Assembly (NCBI GenBank): GCA_015179125.1
Contig: WHVA01000052.1
Coordinates: forward strand, 62,001 to 126,000
DNA from: Gautieria morchelliformis
Lineage: Eukaryota > Basidiomycota > Agaricomycetes > Gomphales > Gomphaceae
Reading direction: 5' to 3'
DNA length: 64,000 bases
Position numbers and translations under genes: made by a program. This document shows positions 32,548 to 43,035 of this stretch, in pieces. A model generated the notes under the pieces. That model searched no databases. It had not been told where the DNA came from and worked only from the letters and a program-made list of their open reading frames with translations. The number at the start of each line of letters is the position of its first letter. The stretch's first letter is position 1.

Positions 32548-33300
32548 CTATCCGCGGCATATAGCCGCGAAGCGACCTATGCAGTCACGGAAAATGGCTG
32601 TCATCAGCCGTTGGAATGTTGATGGGGCATTACAGTCCCCCATCTGTATCACCTGGCTCCTGAAGGTGCCAAGGATCGTGGCAAAGGCAGTCTTTGCTAT
32701 GTGATCCGGATGGATCTGGATCTGCTTGTACGCTTCTGACATATCGAGTTTTGTTCGATACCGACAGCGAGCCATGTCGCTGCGGATGATATCCTGATCC
32801 GGGAAGGGCGTGACGTCCTTCACCGTGTTCTCGTTCTGCTGGCGCAGATCGAAGATGGTTCGCAATGTACCGTTCTTCTTCGGCACACACAGCATGGGCA
32901 CGGCCTGCTGCATGACTGCCAGAATCCACCACTTTGCAGTGGTGTATCATTCTATCTTAGCCGACAGTTCCTCTCGGAAGTTTTCAGGGCATTTCGGTAG
33001 TCGATACCGCATGTGCTTGTTGGGATCAATGAGGTTGATCTCCTGGTTGATCTCCCGTAGTGGTGGGAGTTCTAATGGAATTCCACTGACTAAGTCAGTG
33101 ATTCGTTCCATCCATTCCTCGCAGAGGCGAGGAAGGTCATCATCCATGTGATGGTGGTGGTTGGCTTAGAAGCCATTAGGCGCTGTGGGCGTCTATTAGG
33201 TCCCGCGGCGCGTGGAACCGCTTTCCTCTTCCCCATCACTTTCACTGTTAGGTGAGAGCGCCTCTCCCTACGGTTGTAGGGTGAGTTTGAGGACAAGTCG
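32548..33300 (-). pseudogene. Gypsy reverse transcriptase, N-terminal half only
   Basis: Reads IPLELPPLREINQEINLIDP, RYRLPKCPENFREELSAKIE, then PMLCVPKKNGTLRTIFDLRQ, YRTKLDMSEAYKQIQI and NAPSTFQRLMTAIFRDCIG. It stops before the YxDD box; the following sequence is integrase C-terminus, so 1.5-2 kb has been lost. A small frameshift lies near 32930. Confidence 0.88.
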
Positions 33301-33323
33301 TCCCGCGACTCGTCCTCCTGGCT

Positions 33324-34259
33324 TCAATGAGCCAGGTTAGGCTTCGGTGCCCGGGTGATCCTGCTCACCCGTGGCCCCTTGTCCTCGTTCGTCGATCCGT
33401 CGTCATCGAACGAGACCTTGCCCATGGGGATCACTTCGTTCCCCTTGCGGATCGTCCCTGGGCTCAAGAAGTCCAGGGTTATGCTGAATCTCCTTAGGAA
33501 CGGTGTCCCTAAGATAGTGTCGTAATATTCGACGTTCGCTACGTCGAAATATTCGTTGTATGTCCCACGACCAAACTTGATGGTCGTGTTTGTTCCATAG
33601 TTGATCGTGGAACGGCTGCCTATGCAGGCTAGCTGCAGTGCGATTGGTTGCTCCAGGGAGAACGTCTTCATCCCTGTAGCTCACGTGAACTCGGGGGACA
33701 GCAGTACCCCTTCGCTGCCGCTATCTAGCAGGCAGTGGGCTTTTATGCCGTTTATTTCCCAGTACCCCAATCGGGTACGGTTCTCACTGCGCGGGCACGT
33801 TGGCCGCATCCTGTGTTTGCTTCGGTGGTGATACACCGGCTCAGCCGCCTTGTCTGGCGTGACCAACATGCATGCCGCCATGACTTTCATGGTGGTTTCG
33901 TCCTCCGGCGCGAATCTGATCGCGCTGGACCTGTAGGTGGTGTCTTCCACCTCCTCGTCCCATTCATAGTATTGGGACGGCTCGGGGTCCCACTCTTCAG
34001 CGGGCACGTCTCCGTTGTCCGGAGTGTCGTTGGGTTGGGGATCACCCTCCCCCTCTTCATCAATTTGATGGAGAGAATTTTGACTGAGATCCGTCTCCGG
34101 ATCTTCGGTCTCCTCTTTGTGCCTCGCGGCCGCTGCCCTGATACCGGACTTAAGCCGGGGGCATTCCACCCTCTTGTGGCCATGTTGGCTGCATTCGAAG
34201 CATGTGGTGCTGCTTTGCCCACTGCTGGGCGGATCGTTAGGTCGGCCTGACGCCTTTGC
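33324..34259 (-). pseudogene. Gypsy CCHC zinc knuckle and aspartic protease
   Basis: A zinc knuckle CFECSQHGHKRVEC (C-x2-C-x4-H-x4-C, about 34205-34160) is followed by an acidic linker. The retropepsin active site comes next in AHCLLDSGSEGVLLSPEF (D-S-G), then ALQLACIGSRSTINYG, FDVANVEYYDTILGTPFLRR. A one-base frame change separates the active-site part (33681-34169) from the C-terminal part (33324-33671). Confidence 0.85.
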
Positions 34260-36486
34260 CAGTGGGGCAGGTCGCGGGGACGACCCTGATGCTTGAGGCT
34301 GTTTAGCTTCAGGCGGGCGTCCAGCTTGTGCTGGGCGTGGGGGTGGCAGCTATTGTCCTGTTCCGCTTCTTGAGAACAGGCTGGGCCTGGTCAGGCCCGT
34401 TTGTGTCAATGGCTTGCTCCCTGTGAGCCATGCAGTGCTTGCCGTTGCTGCTGCGCTTTCTGCGCGGCGCATCCCCATGTTGTATCGGGATGCCTCCTTG
34501 ATCATCCGGGCCATCTCGAAGAGTTGCTCTATTGAGCTGCTCTCGGCATTATAGCCCTTTTTGAGGACTTCGTTGCACAGCGTTTCGCGCAGCGCCGACA
34601 CGAACCGTCTCCGGAACGTGTAATTGTCTGGCAGCTGTATCATACGTGCCACGTATTTCGTGAGCTCGTTCAGCATTTCCTGAACAGTTTTCATGCCCTG
34701 CATGACCACGTCGAATTTATTCGATGCGTGATGGTACGTCAGTGTGTGCAGGAACCTTTTTTGAAGGCCTTGCATCACAGTTTCCAGTGTCCAGCTGCGG
34801 ACCTGGCGATCGAAGCGTTCTATGTTTCAAAGGAACCACTCCTGGGCTTCGCCAGTGAGGCGAGTGCCCACGTAGCCGACCTGCATGTCTATGCTGGTTG
34901 GCCCTAGGAGGCAATTCATTTTCAGCCATCGTAGGATGGCTGCCACGAAGATTTCAAACTCTTCAAGGTCAGATCCCCCGGCATATGGCTCGGGGTGAGC
35001 CAATTTCATGCCGGCTTTCGCTAGCACAGACTTCTCCGGGTCTGTGTCCACAGTGTCTGCTAACGCCACACGGATCATCCGTGTGGTCCCGTCGTAGGCC
35101 TGGTCAGGGACCACCCACGCGGGGAACGTGACACAACTCGTCTGAGCTCGCGACAGTCCGCAGCCAACGAACGCAGTCACGACGTGGAAGACCCGCGCCG
35201 AAAGGAGCGGGACAAGCAGCGAATGCCGCCGCCAGCCGTCCCAGTCGAACAGGATGTAAGGTTCAGGAACAAACCTTAAGAGCAACCGGCTGCCCCAACG
35301 GACAGCCGTAAGACGATCCAACAGATCGTTAGGGAACAGGTCGCCTCAGAGCCTGACTCTGAAACGACGACTGAGAGCTTAGAGCTCGAAGTCGCACACT
35401 GGCAGCATAAAGAAGCCGCAGCCGCGCGCCGCCACACGCGGGCACTCGAGCTACTAGCGAAGAACGCTGAAAAAACAGTGGCCCACAGCCACACCGCTCA
35501 GCTGCCCGACGAGCAGCTCATGCGAGCTGTACAGGACGCATGGCAGGCGCGCGCAGCCTACAACAGCAGGCTGCGGATCTGCAACGCGGGACTGACCGGG
35601 GACACCAGGCACAAAACACCCCCGGAACTGAGAGCACAAAATGCTCCTGATCCCGAGCCCGATCCGGGCCCGGGGCCCGTCAGGGCATACAACAGCCTGT
35701 CCCGCGTGGCATCACAGCCGCGCGAGCGATCCATGGCCCCAACGGAAGGCAGGGCGGCGGTGGCATTGTCAAGCTGCGATGCCAGCTGATCGTGCTTGTG
35801 GCGCATCAGTGTGCTTCGGTGCAGCGCAGCCTGCACCTGTTTCTTCAGGGCCTCTGCCGTCTCGTGGTCGATGGCGTGAGCCCTCGAGCTCTTGCGACTG
35901 GAGCTCGAGTATTCCGAGCCCTGACCCTCATCTGGGGCTCGTCTTTTTTGCCGTCGTCCCCCTTCAGGGACGATCATCATCGCTCTACTTCGTGAGCGTC
36001 AGTTCGAGTCGTGGCTTTGTGCCCACCTCGACGTTGTTGCTCTACTGTCTGATGACGGCGAGACTTCTCTGCCCTTTCCTTTGTCTCTGGGCAGAGAGGA
36101 ATGGGGGGGTGGCGCCAGCTCGTTGCTGGCGTCGTCTCTTCCTTGGCCACGCTCGACGAGATGTGGTCGGGATTTTCCTCGTCCTCTACTGGGGGGACGA
36201 GGGCGGTGAGATCTACGATCTCTCCATCTTCTATCGTCCTGGACTCTTGGTCCAGGGTAGCGTCAGCCGTCGTGTCGCTGGGCTGCGCCTGGGGCATGGA
36301 CCTCGAGATCGTCGCTCGTGTCTGTCTTCGACTGCATGGAATCATCATGCTCACAGCCGATAGTAGAGGGTCTACTGGAGGGTCTCAACGATGTTTAGTC
36401 GTCGACGCAGCGATCTTTTTCAAGATTGCTTCGAATCCACTATCAGTTGGTCGCATGGCGATCAACTGCAGGATAGTTCAAAAAGG
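34260..36486 (-). pseudogene. Gypsy gag
   Basis: From the 5' end: MIPCSRRQTRATISRSMPQ (36354), acidic and arginine-rich linkers, a helical segment HAIDHETAEALKKQVQAALH. The capsid domain follows in broken frames: FEIFVAAILRWLKMNCLLG, GYVGTRLTGEAQEWFL (to 34827), QKRFLHTLTYHHASNKFD, LPDNYTFRRRFVSALRE. Frame changes near 35560, 35320 and 34800 make it non-functional. GC content is clearly higher than in the surrounding KDZ arms. Confidence 0.82.
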
Positions 36487-36701
36487 TGTAAAAGATGTCG
36501 ATCTTAGGACCTTGTATCACAAGGGCACTGCAGAACTTGACCAATGTGTGGTATTCTGAATGCTACGTAGTGACAGGTAATAGTAAGATGCGATGGGAAC
36601 CGCTGGCCGGTTCCCACACATAAACTATACAGTGGGTCCCTAAGGGGCCCACTGGGATTATATAATAACTATTGTACATGTAGATACATAGGTTATTTAC
36701 A
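36487..36701 (-). repeat. 5' LTR of the gypsy element (215 bp)
   Basis: Pairs with 29650-29864, differing at about five positions; followed by the CCTGT duplication at 36702-36706. Confidence 0.93.
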
Positions 36702-36706
36702 CCTGT

Positions 36707-38034
36707 CCTACCCGTCGGACACATCCAGTGTCTCGAGCCACGGCTCAACTGTTCACGTGACCGTCTCCAGTGACCTCCACGTCGCATCAACCACTGCTGC
36801 CATTGTCACATGCAGTGAGCTCAACTGGTGAATTTCTATATCTCCAAAACCTCCAGCTTTTTTTAATATGCCTCCTGCTTGACCCAACTCAGCTTGTCCA
36901 TTTGTGGTACAGTAAGTAAACTCAAAAGTATGTATTTACATATCTACTTTCTCATGCCTTACTCATGAGGAATGACAGGTTCTCCCCGACATTGAGCCCC
37001 ATACTCAACCGCAATGCGCCCTCTCTTTCCCGATTGCAAATCATCGTTACCCAGCCTCACAGAGTTGCTGCGCTTTCCGTGGCCTCCTGTGTTTCAGCCA
37101 AGCGTGGAGATGATGGCTCCGTTGGTTACACAATTCGAGGGGAAGGTAATGTGTCTCGGCGCATGATGCTCCTTTTCTGCACCACAGGTGTCGTCCTCCG
37201 GAGGTTGACCATTGGAAACGGCCTTGAAGGTGTCAGGGTGGTTGTGGTTGATGAGGTATGTGCGATCGTGCTCCTAACAGATTGTCTCATGCCCCGAAAC
37301 AGGTCCACGAACGATCAATCGACAGTGATTTCCTATTGCTAGAGCTCAGAGAAATTTCAAAGAAGGATCAACAACTCGAAGTTGTTCTCGTGTCTGTGAC
37401 TATCAACCAGAAGACATTTGGAACGCTGCCAGCATGCGAGCTCTCGAGGCCGTTACCCGTGCGGAACGCGGTGATTACCAGTATGTGAAACCACCCTGTA
37501 GTTGAGCTGCTCACTGAATGAATCCTCGTCTTACTAGCTCATCACAGCCGTGGTCGCATTTGTTGTTACTAACAAAGAACCTGGAGCAATCCTGATCTTC
37601 ATACCCGGTGTCCAAACATTCCCCCTCCACGCTAACCTGTGTTCAGTGGACATCCCACCGGTGCTTTGTGGGCTGGGCCCGACGCCGCCGCCACTGCCTG
37701 CGTTGTGCTCCCCATCGTCGGCCAGTCCGTCCTCATCATGCGCGGAACTTCAACGCAGGCGGGAGTGCGGTGCAGGCCCTGCGCCTTGGTACTCATGGTG
37801 AGCCATGCCATACACGAGCCAGGTTCGTGTCACATGGTGGTTAAAATTTATAGAATCTTTGTAAAAAAAAAATTAAAAATTATAGAATTCTTGTAATTAC
37901 TCTGGCTCAATTATCATGCTTGCTCTCGCTACTGTCAACTATATGTTTGCTCTTGACCCGAGACCCCGCTTTCCGCTGTCTCTTAGCGGGCTCGGCCAAG
38001 TCATTACTGACATTGGCACAACGCTGGTAAGGTC
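36707..38034 (+). repeat. KDZ left terminal inverted repeat, inner part
   Basis: Bases 36707-36947 and 37449-38034 match the reverse complement of the right arm. 36948-37448 is present only here. The innermost 130 bases are the reverse complement of the last ~40 codons of the accessory ORF ending at 45704. Confidence 0.9.
36960..37620 (+). pseudogene. Captured fragment of a DEAH/DExH-box RNA helicase gene
   Basis: Reads TQPHRVAALSVASCVSAKRG (motif Ia), DGSVGYTIRGE, LLFCTTGVVLRRL (motif Ib region), VVVDEV - short intron at 37255-37302 - HERSIDSDFLLLELR (motif II DEVH), LEVVLVSVTI (motif III, altered from SAT), and after another intron VVAFVVTNKEPGAILIFIPGV. Intron sequence is retained, so the capture was from DNA. 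The part from about 37449 is also in the right arm (45990-46130, reverse). Confidence 0.85.
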
Positions 38035-38225
38035 GCTCCAGCGTCTCGAGCCACAGTTCAACTGTTCACGTGACCATCTCCAGCAACCGCCACGTCGCAT
38101 CAACCACTGTCGCCGTCGTCGCACGCAGTAAGCTCAACCGGATTTTTTTATGAGCTATGCCTCCCTCTCGAACCTCCAGTATCAAACTTAACTCAACTAT
38201 TCGCAGTACAGTAAGTAAGCATGGG
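38035..38225 (+). repeat. Diverged direct copy of the KDZ subterminal region
   Basis: Matches 36727-36920 in the same orientation (CTCGAGCCAC...CAACTGTTCACGTGACC...CACGTCGCATCAACCACTG) at roughly 75-80%. In both places a GTACAGTAAGTAAGC-type motif and then the start of transposase-like sequence (GCCTTACTCATG) follow. Confidence 0.75.
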
Positions 38226-38257
38226 GGTCTATCCATGAGTACACATAAAATTGGAAC

Positions 38258-41200
38258 GTGCTCAGGAACAAGATGCTGCCGTGGAACGATGCTTACAATA
38301 TCTCAAAGGTACGTATTTACATATCTACATCGTTGACATATAACGGTTTTTTAGGCCTTACTCATGGGGAACGACGGCTTCTCCAGGACGTCGAGCCCTA
38401 CACTCAGGAGCAGGGGTGGCATGTGCTCTCTGATGGGATGGGTGATGATGGTGATGAGGTTCAGTTGGATGATCCAGAGTGGGAGAATATCGATGCTAGT
38501 CATGCGGGAGGGGAGTATGAAGCCTTCCATGAGCTGAGCATGCAGATGAATCAAATTACTGGCAGGTACATAAGATATATTGAACAACCAGCAAATCTAA
38601 TGTTACATGTAATCAGGCATAGCACAACTGACTACCGCACGCGCCGTGACCGCCTCCACCGCATGCACGAGGCATGGAAGGAGCATTATGATGGGATATG
38701 TGATGCATTTCTTCGGTGGGAGGCTGAAGGGTCGCCTCCATGCTCTGAAGACAATGTTGAGCATACTGTGAGCATCCTGTGCTTCGATATTCTGAGTGAG
38801 TCACCGGGCCAGGAATCCCCCTTCATATTAATGTTTACATTATCTTATTCTCTCAGGTCAGACCTTCCGGACTTTTCAGGCCAACGCTGCGAATGAAAGT
38901 GTGAATATCACACTTGCACACCATGGTTATATCGGGTCCTCCCCCTTCCAACCTGCTCTTGCCTTCTCCTTCTCTGTCCTGGCCTTGTTCATGCGACTGA
39001 GTGCTCGCTGTCCCCAGCTAAGTGTCCAGGCATTTGTCCGGGCACCTTGTGATATCCATATTGTAAGTTAACTTGGCCTATTTGACTTCTACCTGTTGAT
39101 CCACAACCTTAGGTTCCTTATCGTCCCTATTTGCGTAACCAGACCCAGGTAGCTATCGGTGTCTACTATGAAACTCAGCAACGTGTTAGTGCACGCCTTC
39201 AGCAGACGCTATTACGTGACACAGACAACTGGTGTGTTCAAAATGCATGTGTCGCTTGTACCTATGTTTTGGCAGATGAGCAGCCCCTCAAGTACTCGAT
39301 GCTCACTACGATGGATGCCAATAACTCCCTGAAGCGTGTGGAGCAAGTACGCCATGAGCGCAACTCTGTGGATGCTGGCATCACAATGTTCAATGTAGAA
39401 CAAGAAGATGGCCGCTTTTTGTCCAACAGGCACTGCCTAAGTCCAATGGAAGTGGATAAGTACAAAGATGAGGTAAAAAAAACGGCTTCCGCAATCAGAT
39501 AGAGCTGTAAGTCTGATCTCCCTCTGTTTGTGAATTACACTAACTATATTTCTAGTTGAGCTCAGATGTGGAAGACAACCAGGATACCGCAACTGCTACC
39601 CCTGTAGATGGTGAAGACAGTGCCACTCCCTGTGTGGACCGATGGAAGGCTGCAGCAGAAGATTCAAGCAAGTCTATGTGGGGTGTGTTTGATGAAACTG
39701 GAGTTTTCGTTGCTCTATGCCGCCATGGCACCCTCCTCCTTATGTGTGACATGATAAAAAGTGGAGAGTTGTAAGTCATATACTTCTTTCCCCATATAAC
39801 TACTTGATCTGCAACCAGGGCTAAGTATCCCCTTGCCATCATCAATCGGCTTATGGAGAACTTTGGGCCCCACCAGCTCACCGGCTATGACATAGGTTGC
39901 AGCTTTGCAAAGACGGCTAATAACACATTGATTACAGGGCCCGAGATTCGCAAGTGCGGTCATGAATTTATATGTGGCTCTTTTCATGGCCATGCACACT
40001 GTCGGCTCTGCCAACTTGATTGGCACCCACTCTACCGGGAAGGGTGTGGTTTAGAAGAGTTTGAAGGGTGTGAGCGTGCTTTTTATGAATCAAATGCACT
40101 TGCTCGAAGGACCCGATATGCTAGCAAATTTCATCGGCAGCAGGCAATTCAGCAGCATTTTGAACGATGGAATGCTGACAAACATGAGACTCTGAGTAAG
40201 TGCAAATTTTATTTCATACAAATTTACAGTTAACATTCATGTAAGGTTGGTTCCTCTATAACAATTGGACACAGGCATAGCGTAACCTCCAGACTCTCCC
40301 AGACCAACTTGAAGAAGCTAAACACATGCTTGGTATCACATCCAACAGTGTTGACCAAGTGGAGATGTGAAGAGAAGGCATACCTTATCAGTTTGGAGAA
40401 GGAACCACCAACTGACATTCTGAAGATCCAGTACTTGGGGACCCTGAAGAAACTACGTGCTGCAGAGTAGGTGGATGTTTTTTGGCACTTGTCAGCAACT
40501 CACCATAGCTGCAGGAAGGCTCTGGATGCAATATCCAGTCAGTGGCGCCACACACCAGCTACCGACCTTCAGCAGGTCACATTTTATCGCTCAGACTGGC
40601 AAAGTACAAGTCAGATCGAAAGTGCACATATCTCTGGCCTTGACAGTGTCCTTCTCCTTCAAAAAGTGGTGGATGACCTGGAGATCAAGCTTGATATTGA
40701 CCATCAATGGGAGCCAGGCAGTGAGGAGTGGAAGCATTGGGAGGACTACCTCGTGAAGCGTGAGTATCACCGAGCAGTCGATGTACTGGAAGGATTAGTG
40801 GTGTCTCAACTCTTTGAACTCACCAAGATGAATCAGTCTGAAACAGGTAGGTAGATTAGGTTGTTTGCATTCAGCCCGGGGTACTAAGTATGTATCAGGT
40901 TATAAATTGAGGGTAAAGATTGCAAATGCCCTTAAAGCTCGGTCAGCAGCAATCCGGACAGCAATCATGCGCTATAATGAAGCAGCAATGAGGTTATCCA
41001 CACCCCGGCCACCACTGGATACTAAAACAGTCTTAGAATATGTGTTCCTCGCTGAATTTGACTTGCTTCGGGACTCACAGCATCAAGTTCAAGACAGACC
41101 ATGGTCTTGGCCTGTGGAGCGCATAGCTATGACACTCTGGTTCAAGATCCAGCGGTCGCAGGAAGAGTTGGACCGAGTTGTTATTGAAACTTGCCGCCTC

Positions 41201-41593
41201 AAAACATGGATGCATGATGAGGAGGTAGCACTACAAAGGGCCATTGAGAATCTGGAGGGAAATGACCCCTCACTTGCCCATCAGCTGCAGAAGAAACTGA
41301 CCTACATTATGGCAGTAAATGAAGTCCATAGAGCTATGCTCAAACGCATCCAGAGATCACCCCTTTGGAGTGGTCCACAGGGTGTGGGTGTGCGCCTCCG
41401 CCCTGAAGCCCAGTCTGAGTCTCTGATGAGTCCTGACCAAGAGAATAAGGATGAGGTAGTGGAGCATGACCTCAGTTCTGAAAATGGGGAAAATGATGAT
41501 GACCTAGGGGATGATGACAGCCAGACAGGTCCCAGAGCAATGTATGTTGTCTGGAATGTATTGGCTGACAGCCCCCAGCCACACATGAATTAG
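38258..41593 (+). pseudogene. KDZ transposase
   Basis: Multi-exon gene. N-terminal part: GERRLLQDVEPYTQEQGWHV, RRDRLHRMHEAWKEHYDGI, FQANAANESVNITLAHHGYI, RLSARCPQLSVQAFVRAPCD. Core: LKYSMLTTMDANNSLKRV (first Asp), GVFDETGVFVALCRHGTLLL, LTGYDIGCSF (second acidic site), GSFHGHAHCRLCQLDWHPLY, GLEEFEGCERAFYESNALAR (Glu), ASKFHRQQAIQQHFERW. Helical C-terminus to 41593. In-frame stops at 40278, 40368 and 40468 interrupt FLYNNWTQA-RNLQ, VEM-REEKAY and RAAE-VDVFW. Motif order and spacing match Kyakuja-type KDZ transposases, which use an RNase H-like fold. Inactive as written. Confidence 0.9.
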
Positions 41594-42689
41594 CTGTATG
41601 ATCTCAAATACACATGTTCTTCTCATTGTATGCATACACTGACATTGTGTGCATGGTGTATTAAGTGTGCCTCCAGTTCTCAAGTTTGAATATCAACCAC
41701 AATATGTAGCCAGTACGGATCTGAACTGATGATTTAGAATTGCCTCACCCCCAGAGGAATGAACACACCACAGATTGATGGTTGCTACTCTGGTGAGGCA
41801 GACTTTGACGCCCTTTCAATCAGTACAAACCGCTGCTGAGGGATCACCAAAATGACCTGGAAATGGCTGCCATTGTTCGCGAGGTTCAGCTCAATAGAAC
41901 AAAACATGTTCCACTGCCCATCAAATGGTGCACAGGGGTTAAACATGGAGGCTTGCTGCATTTGAAGCCTGTCGATTATTACAAGCGCATGCTCACGCTT
42001 GAGGGGGTGTGTGAAATCTGAGAACACTGGTAAACCAAAGGGATTCAGTGATCTAGTAGCTTCTGAGAAGAGCTGTGCAACTCACTGACTGTTTATGCTA
42101 GCGGGGGTAAAATAACACCTCCAGTTGGCAGTTGGCGATTATACGAGTGCTTCCCATTGTAGTGTACAAATGTCCCTGTGTGCAGTTTGCTCACCACAAT
42201 GATAAGAATTGGTGATAACGGATATGCTTGAGCCATTGGTACCAGGTTGGAGTCCGAGACATTTTGGTGGGCGAGACATACAAGCAAGTCGAGTGTGTGA
42301 AGAAGGTACAGATAGGAAGATAAGCAGCACTGATTTTTTATAGGATCCGGTCACCACATTTCGGATGTCCGACGAACGAACGTGTCGCACGTCGCATGAA
42401 AAAGTGATACCACAACCTTCAAATGATTACACTAGGGCACAACTGGATAGGTGCATTAAATGAATAAATATATATGGTGATTAGTAGTAAGTGTACCTCG
42501 TGATCTTGACGATGCATTGGCTTTAGAATACCAGCGTGAAAACAAGTGAGATATGGATTCTATAGAACGATCAGATCAAGAATCACAATGGACCACATTT
42601 ACAGATGTTAGGTAGGTCTGTATAGCTCAGAATAGGTCATATATCTCTATGTCAACGACGCTGGCTCTGTGCTCGTGCTCGCCTTGTCG
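41594..42689. other. KDZ interior, no recognised gene
   Basis: A minus-strand open stretch (42027-41785, ALVIIDRLQMQQASMFNPC...) shows protein-like composition but no recognised family, and stops flank it. Otherwise nothing was seen. It could be another decayed cargo fragment. Confidence 0.35.
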
Positions 42690-43035
42690 AGGAACACCAC
42701 CGAAAATTGCCCATGCTTCTCTTGACTTCTAATGCTGTTCATATTTCCTGTGACCAGCTGCAGTCCTTGACTTAAACATCCTGAACATGAATCAGATGGT
42801 CGGCGGGGGGTGCCTGGCTTCCCGATCACCACCTTCTGCTGCGGCACGCCGGAGGTGACGATCTCGAGCACCGACATCTCCGGGAAGGGGTCACCCAACG
42901 CCGAGACGAGCGTGGTGCACGTGGTGTATGCGGTGCCCTGCGAGTAGAACTGCACATTGTACCAGTCGATGAGGTGGCCGACGGAGGTGTCGAGCTGGCT
43001 GTATGGCTGGCCCTGTCCGAACCACGGTGCGGCGG
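42690..43035 (-). pseudogene. Captured GH18 chitinase gene fragment
   Basis: The minus strand reads APWFGQGQPYSQLDTSVG, LIDWYNVQFYSQGTAYTTC, LVSALGDPFPEMSVLEIVTS and GVPQQKVVIGKPGT. This matches the second half of the fungal GH18 TIM barrel (YNVQFY and KLVIGKP strands). An intron acceptor (ctctcccgcag) sits exactly before the exon at 43036. Homology fades after GKPGT. Only one exon part is present, without the DxxDxDxE catalytic motif. Its high GC content contrasts with the rest of the KDZ. Confidence 0.78.

Larger units (their letters stand above)
29650..36701 (-). mobile_element. Ty3/gypsy chromovirus with paired LTRs (7052 bp), internally deleted
   Basis: LTRs of 215 bp at 29650-29864 and 36487-36701 start and end TGTAAAA/TTTTACA and differ at about five positions. 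The duplication is CCTGT. The element is coded on the minus strand: gag, CCHC knuckle and protease, RT start, then a deletion of the rest of RT, RNase H and the integrase core (junction 32494-32547), then integrase C-terminus with chromodomain, then an extra 3' ORF region. A purine tract (GAGGGGGAGGG on the minus strand, 29865-29875) precedes the 3' LTR. The sequence after the 5' LTR is not the usual TGG-type primer site. Confidence 0.93.

Noticed and set aside
35641..36363. Plus-strand ORF of 240 codons
   Set aside because: It is the GC-rich antisense shadow of the minus-strand gag of the gypsy element; no family resemblance.
41785..42027. Possible TET/JBP dioxygenase remnant in the KDZ interior (such genes accompany KDZ elsewhere)
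   Set aside because: No HxD, FGxFtGG or GDxxxF motif of that family could be found in any frame; left unassigned.
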